Source: Candidatus Gordonibacter avicola (GTDB taxonomy: Bacteria > Actinomycetota > Coriobacteriia > Coriobacteriales > Eggerthellaceae). From it: 64,000 nt of DNA. Where the stretch lies: positions 1 to 64,000 of the forward strand of contig DXGM01000027.1 in NCBI GenBank assembly GCA_019113915.1, in the 5' to 3' direction. How positions within the stretch are numbered: the stretch's first letter is position 1; every line of letters begins with the position of its first letter. The notes below the pieces were generated by a model. The model had not been told where the DNA came from. It ran no database searches and worked only from the letters and a program-made list of their open reading frames with translations. A program made the translations under genes and the position numbers. Positions 43,274 to 52,088 of the stretch are shown here, piece after piece.

Positions 43274-43897
43274 CTAGACGAGGTAATACACAGAAGGCTT
43301 CGTCCCCTGCTCCGGCAACAATTGCTGGTACTCACGCTCACGAATAAGCTTCGACACCTCCGAATTCGGGTCATCGAAGTCTCCCCAAAAACGAGCGCGA
43401 CCAATACAAAGTTCCATGCAGGCAGGCTCTTCTCCACGAGCAATACGCTGATAGCAAAACGTGCATTTCTCTACGACATGCTTCTGGTGCTTTGGCACAT
43501 CGGCATCACCTGTCGCGATGTCAATGTGATATTTCGGTTCCTCCCAATTGAACGAACGTACCCCCGTGTAAGGACACGCCGCCATGCACATACGGCATCC
43601 AATACACTTGTCATAGTCCTGACGCACAATGCCCGTTTCCGGATCCTTGTACGTAGCCCCCACGGGACACACCTTCACACAGGCGGGATTTTCGCAGTGC
43701 TGGCAATTTATTGAAATAAAGTCCAAGGTATTATTAGGAAAATCGCCGTCGGGAGTATCTATATCCTCCCCGCCAATTGTCAATACTCTATTCCACCATA
43801 CATCTTTCGGCAAATTATTTTCTTGTTTACAAGCAACTGAACAGTTCATACAGCCAATGCACCGCGCAGTATCTACCACCATTCCGTATCGAGTCAT
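43274..43897 (-). CDS. four-cluster FeS subunit of Mo oxidoreductase 1
   Basis: A 207-residue DmsB/PsrB-type protein with four 4Fe-4S sites: CIGCMNCSVAC, CQHCENPACVKVC, CIGCRMCMAAC, and CTFC with CMELC. It links the catalytic subunit to the NrfD anchor. The ATG at 43897 overlaps the stop of the catalytic gene (TGATG); a GTG three bases earlier is also possible. The C-terminal half is close to the FeS subunit at 51459. Base composition is lower in GC than the neighbouring NrfD gene. Confidence 0.93.
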   Translation of the reverse strand: MTRYGMVVDTARCIGCMNCSVACKQENNLPKDVWWNRVLTIGGEDIDTPDGDFPNNTLDFISINCQHCENPACVKVCPVGATYKDPETGIVRQDYDKCIGCRMCMAACPYTGVRSFNWEEPKYHIDIATGDADVPKHQKHVVEKCTFCYQRIARGEEPACMELCIGRARFWGDFDDPNSEVSKLIREREYQQLLPEQGTKPSVYYLV

Positions 43898-46338
43898 CAC
43901 TTATCACCTTCTTTATAAGATTCCACTTCGACGAGAACATCAAACTGGATGTGATTATCAGATGCCGGAGTGGACGTACGCTGCGTTAACTCTTGAAAAG
44001 AGCCTGGAGCAACGTATTGATCACGCTGCCACCCCTTGGGACAGTTCACAACGCCAGGAGGAAGACCTTTGCTTATCAAGGCCTTCACCACTATCTGCCC
44101 ACGATCGTTGAAGATGCGAATCAGGTCCCCTCGTTTGATGCCTCGCTTTTCTGCATCTTGGGGCGAAAGATAGGCCACTGGCTCGGGGTCGAGTTCGCGC
44201 AGCACCGGATCATACGCCCATTGAGTATGCATACGCCAGCGAGTATGGTCTTGCAAAAAAACTAAGGGATACTTTTGATACAAATCATTTTCGGGCCAAG
44301 CTTCGAGTGGCGGAATAAAATGCGGGAGGTGCTCAATAGATGGATCAAACTTTGGATCTTTGGCAAAAGACGTCGGCTTCTCACAGTAGAACTCAAGCCT
44401 TTTGGTAGGCGTGGGGAAGACTCCACCTTCTGCAAAAATGAAGGGATTGTCATCGTCACCCGGCAAACAACGTACAGCACCTTCTTTACGAAGCCGCTCG
44501 ATCGTAACATTATTCGCGACGGCAGCCTTACTTTTCTTAAGCGCCTCTTCGGTGTATTCAATATCCGACTGCTGAAAATATTCGCCAAGACCCATTTTCT
44601 CAGCTAAAAGATTAATGATTTCGGCGTCTGTTTTACTTTCAAACAAAGGCTCAATGCACTTTTCTTGCATGATCGCGTAGGGGTGAGTGGCGTTCCCGGT
44701 AACATCCTCTTTTTCAAACCAATATGCCGGAGGGAGCACAATGTCAGCAAAACGGACTGTGTCTGTGTAGTGAAAATCTGCCACCACAAACAAATCGATG
44801 CAATCCGGGGTCATCAAAGCATCAATCCAGGCATTCTGGTCTGAGTAATTACCTATAAAGTTACTCGTACATGCGTATATAGCCTTTATTGGGTAATCCT
44901 TGCCTCGATATTTGCCAGTTCGAATGACATCTACTGCCTCACCTGAAGCTATAGCAGTTGCCCTTCCTTTTGTGGGAGTATTAAGCGTGCCTCCACTCAA
45001 GTATGTCCAGAGAACGTGCTCGCCAATGCTTGCACCAGGCTTTCCGATATTGCCAGTAATCCCCGCCATCGCAGCCATAGCATGCGAGAAAAAGTGCCCG
45101 TTGTAAAACCGATCAGGTCCAAAAAGTGTGAAGATAGTATTCGGTCCATCAAGAGCGTACACCTCAGCCAGTTCTTCAATTTTCGCTGCTGGCACGGTAG
45201 ATAGCTTTTCGGCATATTCAGGAGAGAATTCATCAACAACTTCTTTTAGCATGGTCAAAGCCGTCTTTACGTGATAACCTCCCACGTCAAATTCTCCAAA
45301 GAGTTCAGGATCGGAAGCTTCAGCAAGCAACATCTCTTTATGAGTTTTAGCATCAACGACGACGTAATCTTCGCCAGCTCCACCAAGATCACTTTCGCGC
45401 AAGAACAGCCCGTCATTTTTAACCAAGAACGGTGCTACCGTATGGTCGCGACAGAATTCTCGATCAATCCAATCGCGTTCGATGATCAACCTCATCATCG
45501 CCATCATTACAGCAGTATCAGAGCCACACCGCACCGGAATATATTCGTCAGCCTTGGATGCGCCTGTATTGAACTTAGGATCAATAAACCATATCTTCGT
45601 ACCTTGCTCTTGAGCCTCGCGCATAAAATGCCAGTTATGGGGCTGAGAGTCGGGCATGTTCGCACCCCAGATAAAAAGGTTCTTTGCATTCTTAACGTCA
45701 ACGATTTCGTTCTGATTCCAAAAAACACTAAACGCAAAGCCTATCGTCCTTTGAAAACCCGTCACGGCGTTGTAATCGAATACACCCGTTGTTTTCGAAC
45801 CTTCCATTGCATTCATGAACTTCGTGGGGATGCCACTGCAAGTTGAAACCCCCACATTACCTGTTCCGTTAAAAAACAGGATAGATTGCTTACCATACTG
45901 TTCATGAAGCCTTTTCCAGCATTCTGTGATTTCAGAAATCGCATCATCCCATGAAATACGCTCCCATTCTCCCGACCCACGCTCGCCAACGCGCTTCATG
46001 GGATATTTGATCCTGTCAGGATGATAAGTCCTGAACACGTGTGACATACCTTTAAGGCAAATACGCTTGTACTCGTTGTTCGGAAAATCACCCGCAGTAG
46101 CCTTGACAAGTTTTCCGTCACGTACCGTGAGTTTCAATCGACAGGTATTTTCGCAGTTTGGAACACATGCGCTGTGAAAAATTTGATCACCTTTATGCAT
46201 TGGCTGCGTATCCTCTGCAAGCGCCGTGAGCGTTGGCAGAGCGGCACTGCCTGCTACTGCGGCTCCGGCGACGAGGCCGGTGGTTTTGAGAAAGTTCCTG
46301 CGTGTGAGCCCCGGGTGAGGGCTAGTTGCTCCTGACAT
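43897..46338 (-). CDS. Tat-exported molybdopterin oxidoreductase 1, catalytic subunit
   Basis: An 813-residue DMSO-reductase-family enzyme. The Tat signal is TRRNFLK near residue 12, followed by an Ala-rich stretch. The 4Fe-4S site is CVPNCENTC, with the fourth cysteine in ICLKG about 27 residues on. Pterin-binding segments include GERGSGEWERISWDDA and the C-terminal GDLIRIFNDRG. It acts outside the cytoplasmic membrane with the FeS and NrfD subunits encoded next. The start at 46338 has AAAGGAGGGACC. The coding sequence is visibly lower in GC than the rest of the region, suggesting separate acquisition. The substrate is unknown. Confidence 0.93.
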   Translation of the reverse strand: MSGATSPHPGLTRRNFLKTTGLVAGAAVAGSAALPTLTALAEDTQPMHKGDQIFHSACVPNCENTCRLKLTVRDGKLVKATAGDFPNNEYKRICLKGMSHVFRTYHPDRIKYPMKRVGERGSGEWERISWDDAISEITECWKRLHEQYGKQSILFFNGTGNVGVSTCSGIPTKFMNAMEGSKTTGVFDYNAVTGFQRTIGFAFSVFWNQNEIVDVKNAKNLFIWGANMPDSQPHNWHFMREAQEQGTKIWFIDPKFNTGASKADEYIPVRCGSDTAVMMAMMRLIIERDWIDREFCRDHTVAPFLVKNDGLFLRESDLGGAGEDYVVVDAKTHKEMLLAEASDPELFGEFDVGGYHVKTALTMLKEVVDEFSPEYAEKLSTVPAAKIEELAEVYALDGPNTIFTLFGPDRFYNGHFFSHAMAAMAGITGNIGKPGASIGEHVLWTYLSGGTLNTPTKGRATAIASGEAVDVIRTGKYRGKDYPIKAIYACTSNFIGNYSDQNAWIDALMTPDCIDLFVVADFHYTDTVRFADIVLPPAYWFEKEDVTGNATHPYAIMQEKCIEPLFESKTDAEIINLLAEKMGLGEYFQQSDIEYTEEALKKSKAAVANNVTIERLRKEGAVRCLPGDDDNPFIFAEGGVFPTPTKRLEFYCEKPTSFAKDPKFDPSIEHLPHFIPPLEAWPENDLYQKYPLVFLQDHTRWRMHTQWAYDPVLRELDPEPVAYLSPQDAEKRGIKRGDLIRIFNDRGQIVVKALISKGLPPGVVNCPKGWQRDQYVAPGSFQELTQRTSTPASDNHIQFDVLVEVESYKEGDK

Positions 46339-46764
46339 GGTCCCTCCTTTAAGGAATGCCAGGATACCGGTGAGAGTGATTCCCCCGAAGACAGAGCGGC
46401 GCTGTGGCTCTTTGCAGCATCGATCCCATCCAAAGCCGCATCTTCAGCCAAACACCGAGCCATCCGCAAGGCGCAATTCCTCCTGGTATCCCCTTCGATA
46501 CTCCCATGAGAATTGGCCAATTCCACTGGGTTCACCATACCAAATTATCCTATGACAATCAATGATTGTCATAGGATAATTCCCCACACGACTATTCTAT
46601 TTTTAGATAATTTTTCCCGATTATGCAGGTCATAATATGAGCGCGCAAAAAGGCTGCAAGCGCCTGATAACAAAACCAGGAACAAATTTTTCACGTGAAA
46701 CAATGCGAGGATGAAATTAGCGAAATAAAAAATGGGAATATACTACGATCAAAAGCGACAATCA
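46339..46764. promoter_or_regulatory. regulatory region upstream of Mo oxidoreductase 1
   Basis: No gene is supported in these 426 bases. It holds a long perfect inverted repeat (46543-46581) and a GAATTGGCCAATTC palindrome (46510-46523). The part from 46582 to 46764 is AT-rich and shows nothing else I can identify. Confidence 0.7.
46543..46581. promoter_or_regulatory. 18-bp inverted repeat operator
   Basis: AATTATCCTATGACAATC, three bases AAT, then its exact reverse complement. One arm (GATTGTC[A/T]TAGGATAATTT on the minus strand) recurs at 49987-50005 upstream of another NrfD gene. It is probably a dimeric regulator's binding site. Confidence 0.75.
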
Positions 46765-47325
46765 TCAGCTTTCGCGTTCATATGCGAGCACCTTTTCCTT
46801 TTCTATGGCTGCTGCGAGATTTCTATTTTTCAATTGTCGCGCGGATACTACATCGACGCTGCGGCCTGTGGCGCGTTCGATGTGCTTTTCAAAGTGGGCG
46901 AGATCCCGCAGGTTGAACGGTGCCGTTTCGTCAAGTTCAACCCGCACATCAACGTCACTCTGCGCGTCGAAATCGCCGCGAGCGAAGGATCCGAACAAGT
47001 ACGCCCGCTTAATGGCAGGAAACCCCTCAGCCGCCTGTGCAACCGCATCAAAAACGGAATCTCGCACAGTATCCGCAGCCGGACTCGATTCGTGATCGCG
47101 TTTGAGCAGCGCTTTTATTTGTTCAAGCTGGGATTCAATTTCTTCAAGCCGATCTGCCCGCACGGCAGATTCTTCAGCCTCCATGCCCTTCTGCAAGAAG
47201 TGAAGGAATGCGTCCGTCTTGCTTATTCTATTGGAATGAGCGTACTCCCCCACCGTTTCAACCACGTGCGCAGGGAGCCTCAGCGACAAAGGGACACGAG
47301 GAAGCGCGCTATCAGCACTCACCAT
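46765..47325 (-). CDS. ribbon-helix-helix / minimal nucleotidyltransferase fusion
   Basis: A 186-residue protein. Residues 10-50 (VPLSLRLPAHVVETVGEYAHSN) look like a ribbon-helix-helix DNA-binding part, followed by a coiled segment (residues 55-78). Residues 95-180 are a MNT-type nucleotidyltransferase with the catalytic GSFARGDFDAQSDVDV motif. MNT proteins act as antitoxins to HepT by adenylylation, but no HepT gene adjoins. The ATG at 47325 has AAAGGAGG upstream. A perfect palindrome overlapping the predicted -35 suggests self-repression. It lies between two respiratory gene clusters. Confidence 0.8.
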   Translation of the reverse strand: MVSADSALPRVPLSLRLPAHVVETVGEYAHSNRISKTDAFLHFLQKGMEAEESAVRADRLEEIESQLEQIKALLKRDHESSPAADTVRDSVFDAVAQAAEGFPAIKRAYLFGSFARGDFDAQSDVDVRVELDETAPFNLRDLAHFEKHIERATGRSVDVVSARQLKNRNLAAAIEKEKVLAYERES

Positions 47326-47370
47326 GGGAGCCTCCTTTTCGTTCGGTTACCTTGCCAGTATACGGCTTGT

Positions 47371-47390
47371 TGTATTGCAAATGCAATACA
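47371..47390. promoter_or_regulatory. operator palindrome of the RHH-MNT gene
   Basis: TGTATTGCA, two bases, TGCAATACA: perfect 9-bp arms. On the minus strand a TTGCAT/TATACT pair with 18-base spacing places the palindrome over the -35, so binding there would repress the gene. Confidence 0.6.
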
Positions 47391-47439
47391 CTTACATTGC
47401 ATGACAAAAAGCCCGACAATCCGTGCGAGCGTCGTTCGT

Positions 47440-48465
47440 TTAAGACTGCGGAGTTTTGTTGGTAATGTCTTTGGTGTCGCCGAGGACGTCGCTGAAGCCT
47501 TCGCTGAAGCTGCTGGGGACTACTATGGTGCCGCCGGTTTCGCGGACGCTTTCGTAGAGAAGGTGCATGGCGCGCAGGCGCAGGGCGGCATCGTTTCGGG
47601 CGTAGGTGTCGCCGAGGTCTTCCATCATTTCGCAGATGTCCTGTTCAGCCTCCATAAGAATGATGCGCGCCTTCTTGCGCTGCTCTGCTTGAGCTTCAAG
47701 CGACATCACGTCTTGCAGCTCCTTCGGCAGCAGAATGTCGCGCACTTCCACCGACAAAATGGTGATACCCCAGGGGGCCACCTTCTCTTCCAGCACGCGC
47801 TTGAGTTCGCGGTCAAGCTGCTCGCGGCGGATGGCCACCTCGGCCACGCCGGCGCGACCGATGGCATCGCGCAGTGCGGTTTGGGACGCCAGCTCCACGG
47901 CGCGCGTAAAGTCCCCCACCTCGGTGCAGGCGGCTTTCGCATCCCACACGTGCCAAAACAGCACGGCGTTCACGTCGAGGGGCACAAGGTCGGCCGTCAG
48001 CGTTTCCTCGGCACCGAACGTGGTCACACGCACGCGGGTGTCAACCCGCATGGTGTTCTGCTCGATGACGGGCAGCGTCCAGAAGAGGCCGGGGCCGCTC
48101 ACGCGGTTGAACGCGCCGAGTCGCAACACGACCACCTTCTCCCACTGCTGGGCTACGTGTACGGCCATGGTCACCAGCACGGCAGCCACCAACGCGCCAA
48201 CAACCGCGCCCACACCGATGCCGCCGGCAAGTATCTGCACGCCAGCCAGCACCACGCACAGCACCACGATGAACACCACGGCCGAGAACAGCAGCACGCC
48301 CGCATTCGAGGCACGCTCGCCTACAACCTCGGTGTTCGCGTCGGGCACGGTGCGAAACGTGCGGCTCCCGTGCGCCAGTGCGCTTTCCGCCTGCTCGTAT
48401 GCCGCTGCCCTCGCGGCGGATGCTGCGCCGTTTCGCCCGTTGTTTCGGCTGGTCATTGCCCTCAC
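47440..48465 (-). CDS. SPFH/slipin membrane protein (module 2)
   Basis: A 341-residue stomatin-like protein with the same plan as the one at 37646: a variable Ala-rich N-terminus, two hydrophobic segments (residues 50-105), the SPFH core (QWEKVVVLRLGAFNRVSGPGLFWTLP, GAEETLTADLVPL) and a C-terminal charged helix. The GTG at 48465 overlaps the stop of the GntR gene (GTGA); an ATG three codons later is the alternative. It is translationally coupled to the regulator, which argues for joint function. Confidence 0.9.
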   Translation of the reverse strand: MRAMTSRNNGRNGAASAARAAAYEQAESALAHGSRTFRTVPDANTEVVGERASNAGVLLFSAVVFIVVLCVVLAGVQILAGGIGVGAVVGALVAAVLVTMAVHVAQQWEKVVVLRLGAFNRVSGPGLFWTLPVIEQNTMRVDTRVRVTTFGAEETLTADLVPLDVNAVLFWHVWDAKAACTEVGDFTRAVELASQTALRDAIGRAGVAEVAIRREQLDRELKRVLEEKVAPWGITILSVEVRDILLPKELQDVMSLEAQAEQRKKARIILMEAEQDICEMMEDLGDTYARNDAALRLRAMHLLYESVRETGGTIVVPSSFSEGFSDVLGDTKDITNKTPQS

Positions 48466-48944
48466 GCTCCCGTCTGCGAAATGCGTCCAGCCGGCGCCGG
48501 AGCTACGTCAATTTCCACAATGCGTCCGACGCCCGTGGAGGCATCGGCCGAAGCGCCGCCGCGCTCGTGCTTCAATTGCTTAATCTTGCGCGCCATACAC
48601 TTCTGGATGTCGTCAAGCGACAGCCCCAGGTCGCGGCAGGCCGCCACGCAATCTTCCAACACGCCGTCGACCCCCTTGGTATACTCGTCGTCGATCTCCG
48701 CGTCCAGGTCGCGCACGAACACGCCGCGCCCGCGCGTCGACTCCAAGTATCCGTCGGACACCAGGCTGAGGTAGGCTTTGTTCACCGTGTTGTAATTGAT
48801 GGATATCTCGCTGGCCAGCCCGCGTACCGTGGGCAGCTGATCGCCCGGCTTGAAATACCCGGAGTTGATCAGGTAAATCAGCCGCTGCCGCAACTGCACC
48901 CACAGGGGCACGTCGGTTGTGGTATCCACTTCGAAGGGGAACAT
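48462..48944 (-). CDS. GntR-family regulator, YtrA-like (module 2)
   Basis: A 160-residue protein. The GntR winged helix (VPLWVQLRQRLIYLINSGYF, GDQLPTVRGLASEISINYNTVNKAY) fills the first 80 residues. The tail is longer than in the relatives at 38707 and 54844, with an extra 30-residue end rich in Ala, Gly and Pro. The ATG at 48944 follows GAAAGG. It is 13 bases after the NrfD gene and overlaps the slipin gene by 4 bases. Confidence 0.9.
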   Translation of the reverse strand: MFPFEVDTTTDVPLWVQLRQRLIYLINSGYFKPGDQLPTVRGLASEISINYNTVNKAYLSLVSDGYLESTRGRGVFVRDLDAEIDDEYTKGVDGVLEDCVAACRDLGLSLDDIQKCMARKIKQLKHERGGASADASTGVGRIVEIDVAPAPAGRISQTGA

Positions 48945-48957
48945 GGGTCAAGCCTTT

Positions 48958-49932
48958 CTAGCCGGTTGCCATCGCGATGAGCGGGTGCAACCCCGCCTCC
49001 ACCACGCAGTATCTGAGCGCGAAACCACCAACAAGCACGCACGCGGCCGTCGTGAGCGCAAGGGGCGGACACGAACGGCGAATGTAAGCGAACGCGCAGT
49101 CAAGCACCAAGGGAATCACGAGGCCCACCAGCACAAAGCCACCCCAGAACACCCAGGAGCCTTCGCTATACGCGAGCGTCTGGGCCGATGCCGCGAGGGC
49201 GTGAGCCGTGGCGGTGTCGGCAAATTCGCCACCAGTGCCGGAAAGCGCCATAACAAGAAACGTAGCGGTAGTAGCAGCCTCAAGCACAATCACCAGGACA
49301 TCGGCAAGGGCCAAGCGGCGCAGCACGGAGCGAAACGCCTGGGCTGAGCCCGTGAACTGGGATGTTGCGAGCACCAAAGCAACGCCACACGAAAGCGCGG
49401 AAAGCACGAACAGCACGGGCAGCCACGGCGTCGCCCACAGCGGCACGGCGCGCAGGCTCTGCAACAGCAGCCCCGCATATGTCATAACGGCAAGTGCCAC
49501 CAGCGCAAGCACTGCTTCAAGCACCCGCACAAGCGTGAAGCTCAACCCGCGTGCATACCCGCCCCACGCAAGCACACACACCAGCGCAAGCACCGCACAC
49601 ACAACGAGCGCCCACGCGCCAACGGCAAGAAAGGAGAACGAGGGGCTTACCAGCAGCAGCAAAAGCCGATCGGCGCGACCCACATCAGCCAACAGGCACA
49701 CCACCCCCAACACCAGCGCGACCAAAGCCGCCGTGTAGCTGGGAGCGAAAAAACGACGATACGAATGGGGAACGCAAAGAACGGCCCGCCCCTGCCGCGA
49801 TGCGCGCCCCGGTTCCCGGGGCACCGTCACACACACGCGCGGCGCCAGCAACCCCAGCACCGCAAGAACGAAACATGCGCCCGCACCCAAGCCGCCCAGG
49901 AAGAGGTAGCATACGATCAACGGACCAAGCAC
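48958..49932 (-). CDS. NrfD/DmsC-like membrane subunit (module 2)
   Basis: A 324-residue polytopic protein with about eight helices. It begins MLGPLIVCYLFLGGLGAGAC, matching the module-type NrfD proteins at 39116 and 56402 rather than the operon-type anchors at 42023 and 50212. It carries VCLLADVGRADRLL. No FeS partner directly adjoins. A copy of the GATTGTC..GGATAAT element lies 55 bases upstream, so the module may have its own promoter downstream of the Mo operon's hairpin. Confidence 0.87.
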   Translation of the reverse strand: MLGPLIVCYLFLGGLGAGACFVLAVLGLLAPRVCVTVPREPGRASRQGRAVLCVPHSYRRFFAPSYTAALVALVLGVVCLLADVGRADRLLLLLVSPSFSFLAVGAWALVVCAVLALVCVLAWGGYARGLSFTLVRVLEAVLALVALAVMTYAGLLLQSLRAVPLWATPWLPVLFVLSALSCGVALVLATSQFTGSAQAFRSVLRRLALADVLVIVLEAATTATFLVMALSGTGGEFADTATAHALAASAQTLAYSEGSWVFWGGFVLVGLVIPLVLDCAFAYIRRSCPPLALTTAACVLVGGFALRYCVVEAGLHPLIAMATG

Positions 49933-49986
49933 ACTGCCCCCTCTCCGATCGCCAGGCGCGCGTCACCAGGGACACGCGACGCTGCT

Positions 49987-50005
49987 AAATTATCCTAAGA
50001 CAATC
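49987..50005 (-). promoter_or_regulatory. shared regulator-binding element upstream of NrfD module 2
   Basis: On the minus strand GATTGTCTTAGGATAATTT differs by one base from an arm of the inverted repeat at 46543-46581. It is about 55 bases from the NrfD start. It probably binds the same regulator. Confidence 0.6.
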
Positions 50006-50100
50006 TTTCTGCCATTGTAGGACATTTTCCCAAGCAGCGCCATCAACAGTGTGTCAGCGTTCGCGCCACACAGCTTTCAACCCTCGCCCGCACATAGACA

Positions 50101-50147
50101 AAGGGCGCTCACACCGCCGGCATGAAGCACAGCGGTTGAGCGCCCTT
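50101..50147 (-). terminator. hairpin after the NrfD gene of Mo cluster 2
   Basis: AAGGGCGCTCA-ACCGC pairs with GCGGTTGAGCGCCCTT with one bulged base; TTTGTC follows on the minus strand. It is the paralogue of the hairpin at 41913-41961. Confidence 0.65.
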
Positions 50148-50211
50148 CGGCACAACGGAGGCGCGCCTCAAAAAATGGAGGGGATGGGTCGGCGCGTTCC
50201 GAACGAATGGG

Positions 50212-51441
50212 TTAGTGCACGTCCTCAACGGGCGGGCGCAGCGGCAGGAACTTCAAGCCCACGAGCAGCAGAAGCGCGCCCAGGCCCACCACACCCAACA
50301 CCACACCAAACTCAAGCGGCGAAGGCGTATACACCATGCCCTGATAGGCACCCGCCATACCGCCGGTCCAGTCAGTCACTGTCAAGGAACTCATCGGTGC
50401 CGCGTAGTCGATGTTCGGAATTTGGAAGCCGCCGACCAGCAGCTGCACGCGCTTGCAGAGGATGCCCACGATGGCAAGCAGCGACGCAACCACAATGAGC
50501 GGGTTCGTGCGCAGCTTGGGCACAAAGCACACCACCGCAGCCAGCGCGCAGCCCACAATCTCAACCCAGAAGAACGGGGCAAGCGGGCCGGACACCAGCA
50601 TGGTTACCACCTCGGCACCGCTGCCACCCGGAAAGCCAGCGGTCAGCAGATCACAGCCGAAGAAGTACAAGTCTACCAGCACAAACGCGCCCAGCATTTT
50701 CACGAGCTTCACCACATACGCCTGATCGAGCTCAAGGTAACCCACGCGGCGCAGCGCAATAACCACCACCAGCACCAAAGCCGTGCCGCACACGAGAGCG
50801 CTCGACACGAACCACGGGGCCAGAAGCGCCGTGTGCCAAAACTCGTGAGCCTGCTGCAGCCCGAAAATCCAAGCCGTCACACTGTGCACAAGCACGGCAC
50901 ACACAAGCGCAATCACGCTCACCACGCGCAGCGCCGTATTCGACACCTTGCCCGCCTCGGCGCGCAGGGTGGCCCATAAATACACAATGGACAGCACCAA
51001 GTACGTAGCCAGCACAATGATGTCCCACATCAAAGGCGAGCCCAGGTTAGAATACGCGAACAACTCCCACAGGCGCAGCGGCTGCCCCAGGTCAACCACC
51101 ACAAACCCAATAGCCAGCACGGTACAGCAAATGGACGTCCATACGGCCACCTTCGAAATGCCGCCGAACCCCTTCATCCCGAACGCGCGCGGCACACTCG
51201 AAATGATGAGGCCACCGGCCGACAAGCCCACCAGGAACATAAACATGGTGATGTAGAGGCCCCACGAGTCCAGGTTGCGCATGTTCGTCTGCACAAGGCC
51301 GCCGGTCAACTGCATTATCCACAAACCAATACCCGCAACCGTGACCACCGCCGCCACGGCGATACCAAGGTTGAGCCCCTTGCCCCCGAATGTGGCAGCA
51401 GAAGCCTTGGCGGCCTTCGCCGCCTGAGTGTTCTCAGACAT
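50212..51441 (-). CDS. NrfD/PsrC-type membrane subunit of Mo oxidoreductase 2
   Basis: A 409-residue, ten-helix membrane anchor. Side by side with the protein at 42023-43255, long stretches are identical (for example TNMRNLDSWGLYITMFMFLV and CKRVQLLVGGFQIPNIDY), with differences mainly in the first 20 residues and the last few. It binds quinol and holds the FeS subunit. It follows the FeS gene by 17 bases in the catalytic-FeS-anchor order. Confidence 0.92.
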   Translation of the reverse strand: MSENTQAAKAAKASAATFGGKGLNLGIAVAAVVTVAGIGLWIMQLTGGLVQTNMRNLDSWGLYITMFMFLVGLSAGGLIISSVPRAFGMKGFGGISKVAVWTSICCTVLAIGFVVVDLGQPLRLWELFAYSNLGSPLMWDIIVLATYLVLSIVYLWATLRAEAGKVSNTALRVVSVIALVCAVLVHSVTAWIFGLQQAHEFWHTALLAPWFVSSALVCGTALVLVVVIALRRVGYLELDQAYVVKLVKMLGAFVLVDLYFFGCDLLTAGFPGGSGAEVVTMLVSGPLAPFFWVEIVGCALAAVVCFVPKLRTNPLIVVASLLAIVGILCKRVQLLVGGFQIPNIDYAAPMSSLTVTDWTGGMAGAYQGMVYTPSPLEFGVVLGVVGLGALLLLVGLKFLPLRPPVEDVH

Positions 51442-51458
51442 GATTGTCTCCTAATCGC

Positions 51459-52088
51459 CTAGACGAGATAGTACACAGAGGGTTCCGTGCCGCGGTCCTC
51501 AAGCAAGCGCATATGCTCCCGCTCGCGAATAAGCCGCGAAACCTCGGAGTTGGGGTCGTTGAAATCACCCCAGAACCGGGCATAGGCCGGGCACCCGTCA
51601 ACGCACAGCGGGTTCTCCCCTTTCGCCAAGCGGTGCCAGCACATCGTGCACTTCTCTACCACGTGCTTCTGGTGGGCGGGCGCGTCGGCATCCCCCATAG
51701 TGTGATCAACCGAATACTGCGGCTCTTCCCAGTTGAACGAGCGCACACCGGTGTAGGGGCAGGCCGCCATGCACATGCGGCAGCCGATGCACTTGTCGAA
51801 GTCCTGGCGCACAACGCCCGTCTCCGGGTCTTTGTAGGTGGCACCCACCGGGCACACTTTTACACACGCCGGATTGTCGCAGTGCTGGCAAGCCATCGGA
51901 ATGAACGTGCGCGAGGCCGCCTGGTACGAACCGCCGAACGCGTCGATGCTTTCTCCGCCGTCGGTCAGTATGCGGTTCCACCACAGGCCGTCCGGAATGT
52001 TATTCTCACTTTTGCACAGTACCGCGCAGGTGTGACACCCGACGCACTGCTTGGTGTCAATTACGAATCCGAATCTCTGAGCAGCCAT
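51459..52088 (-). CDS. four-cluster FeS subunit of Mo oxidoreductase 2
   Basis: A 209-residue DmsB/PsrB-type subunit. Cluster sites are CVGCHTCAVLC, CQHCDNPACVKVC, CIGCRMCMAAC, and CTMC with CVDGC. The ATG at 52088 overlaps the catalytic gene's stop (TAATG) with GGAGGGAG upstream; a GTG at 52109 is less likely. The C-terminal 130 residues match the subunit at 43274 closely, while the N-terminal part that faces the catalytic subunit differs more. Confidence 0.93.
   Translation of the reverse strand: MAAQRFGFVIDTKQCVGCHTCAVLCKSENNIPDGLWWNRILTDGGESIDAFGGSYQAASRTFIPMACQHCDNPACVKVCPVGATYKDPETGVVRQDFDKCIGCRMCMAACPYTGVRSFNWEEPQYSVDHTMGDADAPAHQKHVVEKCTMCWHRLAKGENPLCVDGCPAYARFWGDFNDPNSEVSRLIREREHMRLLEDRGTEPSVYYLV

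Noticed and set aside
46543-46581. FNR/Crp-type operator
   Set aside because: The repeat does not match TTGAT-N4-ATCAA or TGTGA-N6-TCACA; its long continuous arms suggest another regulator.
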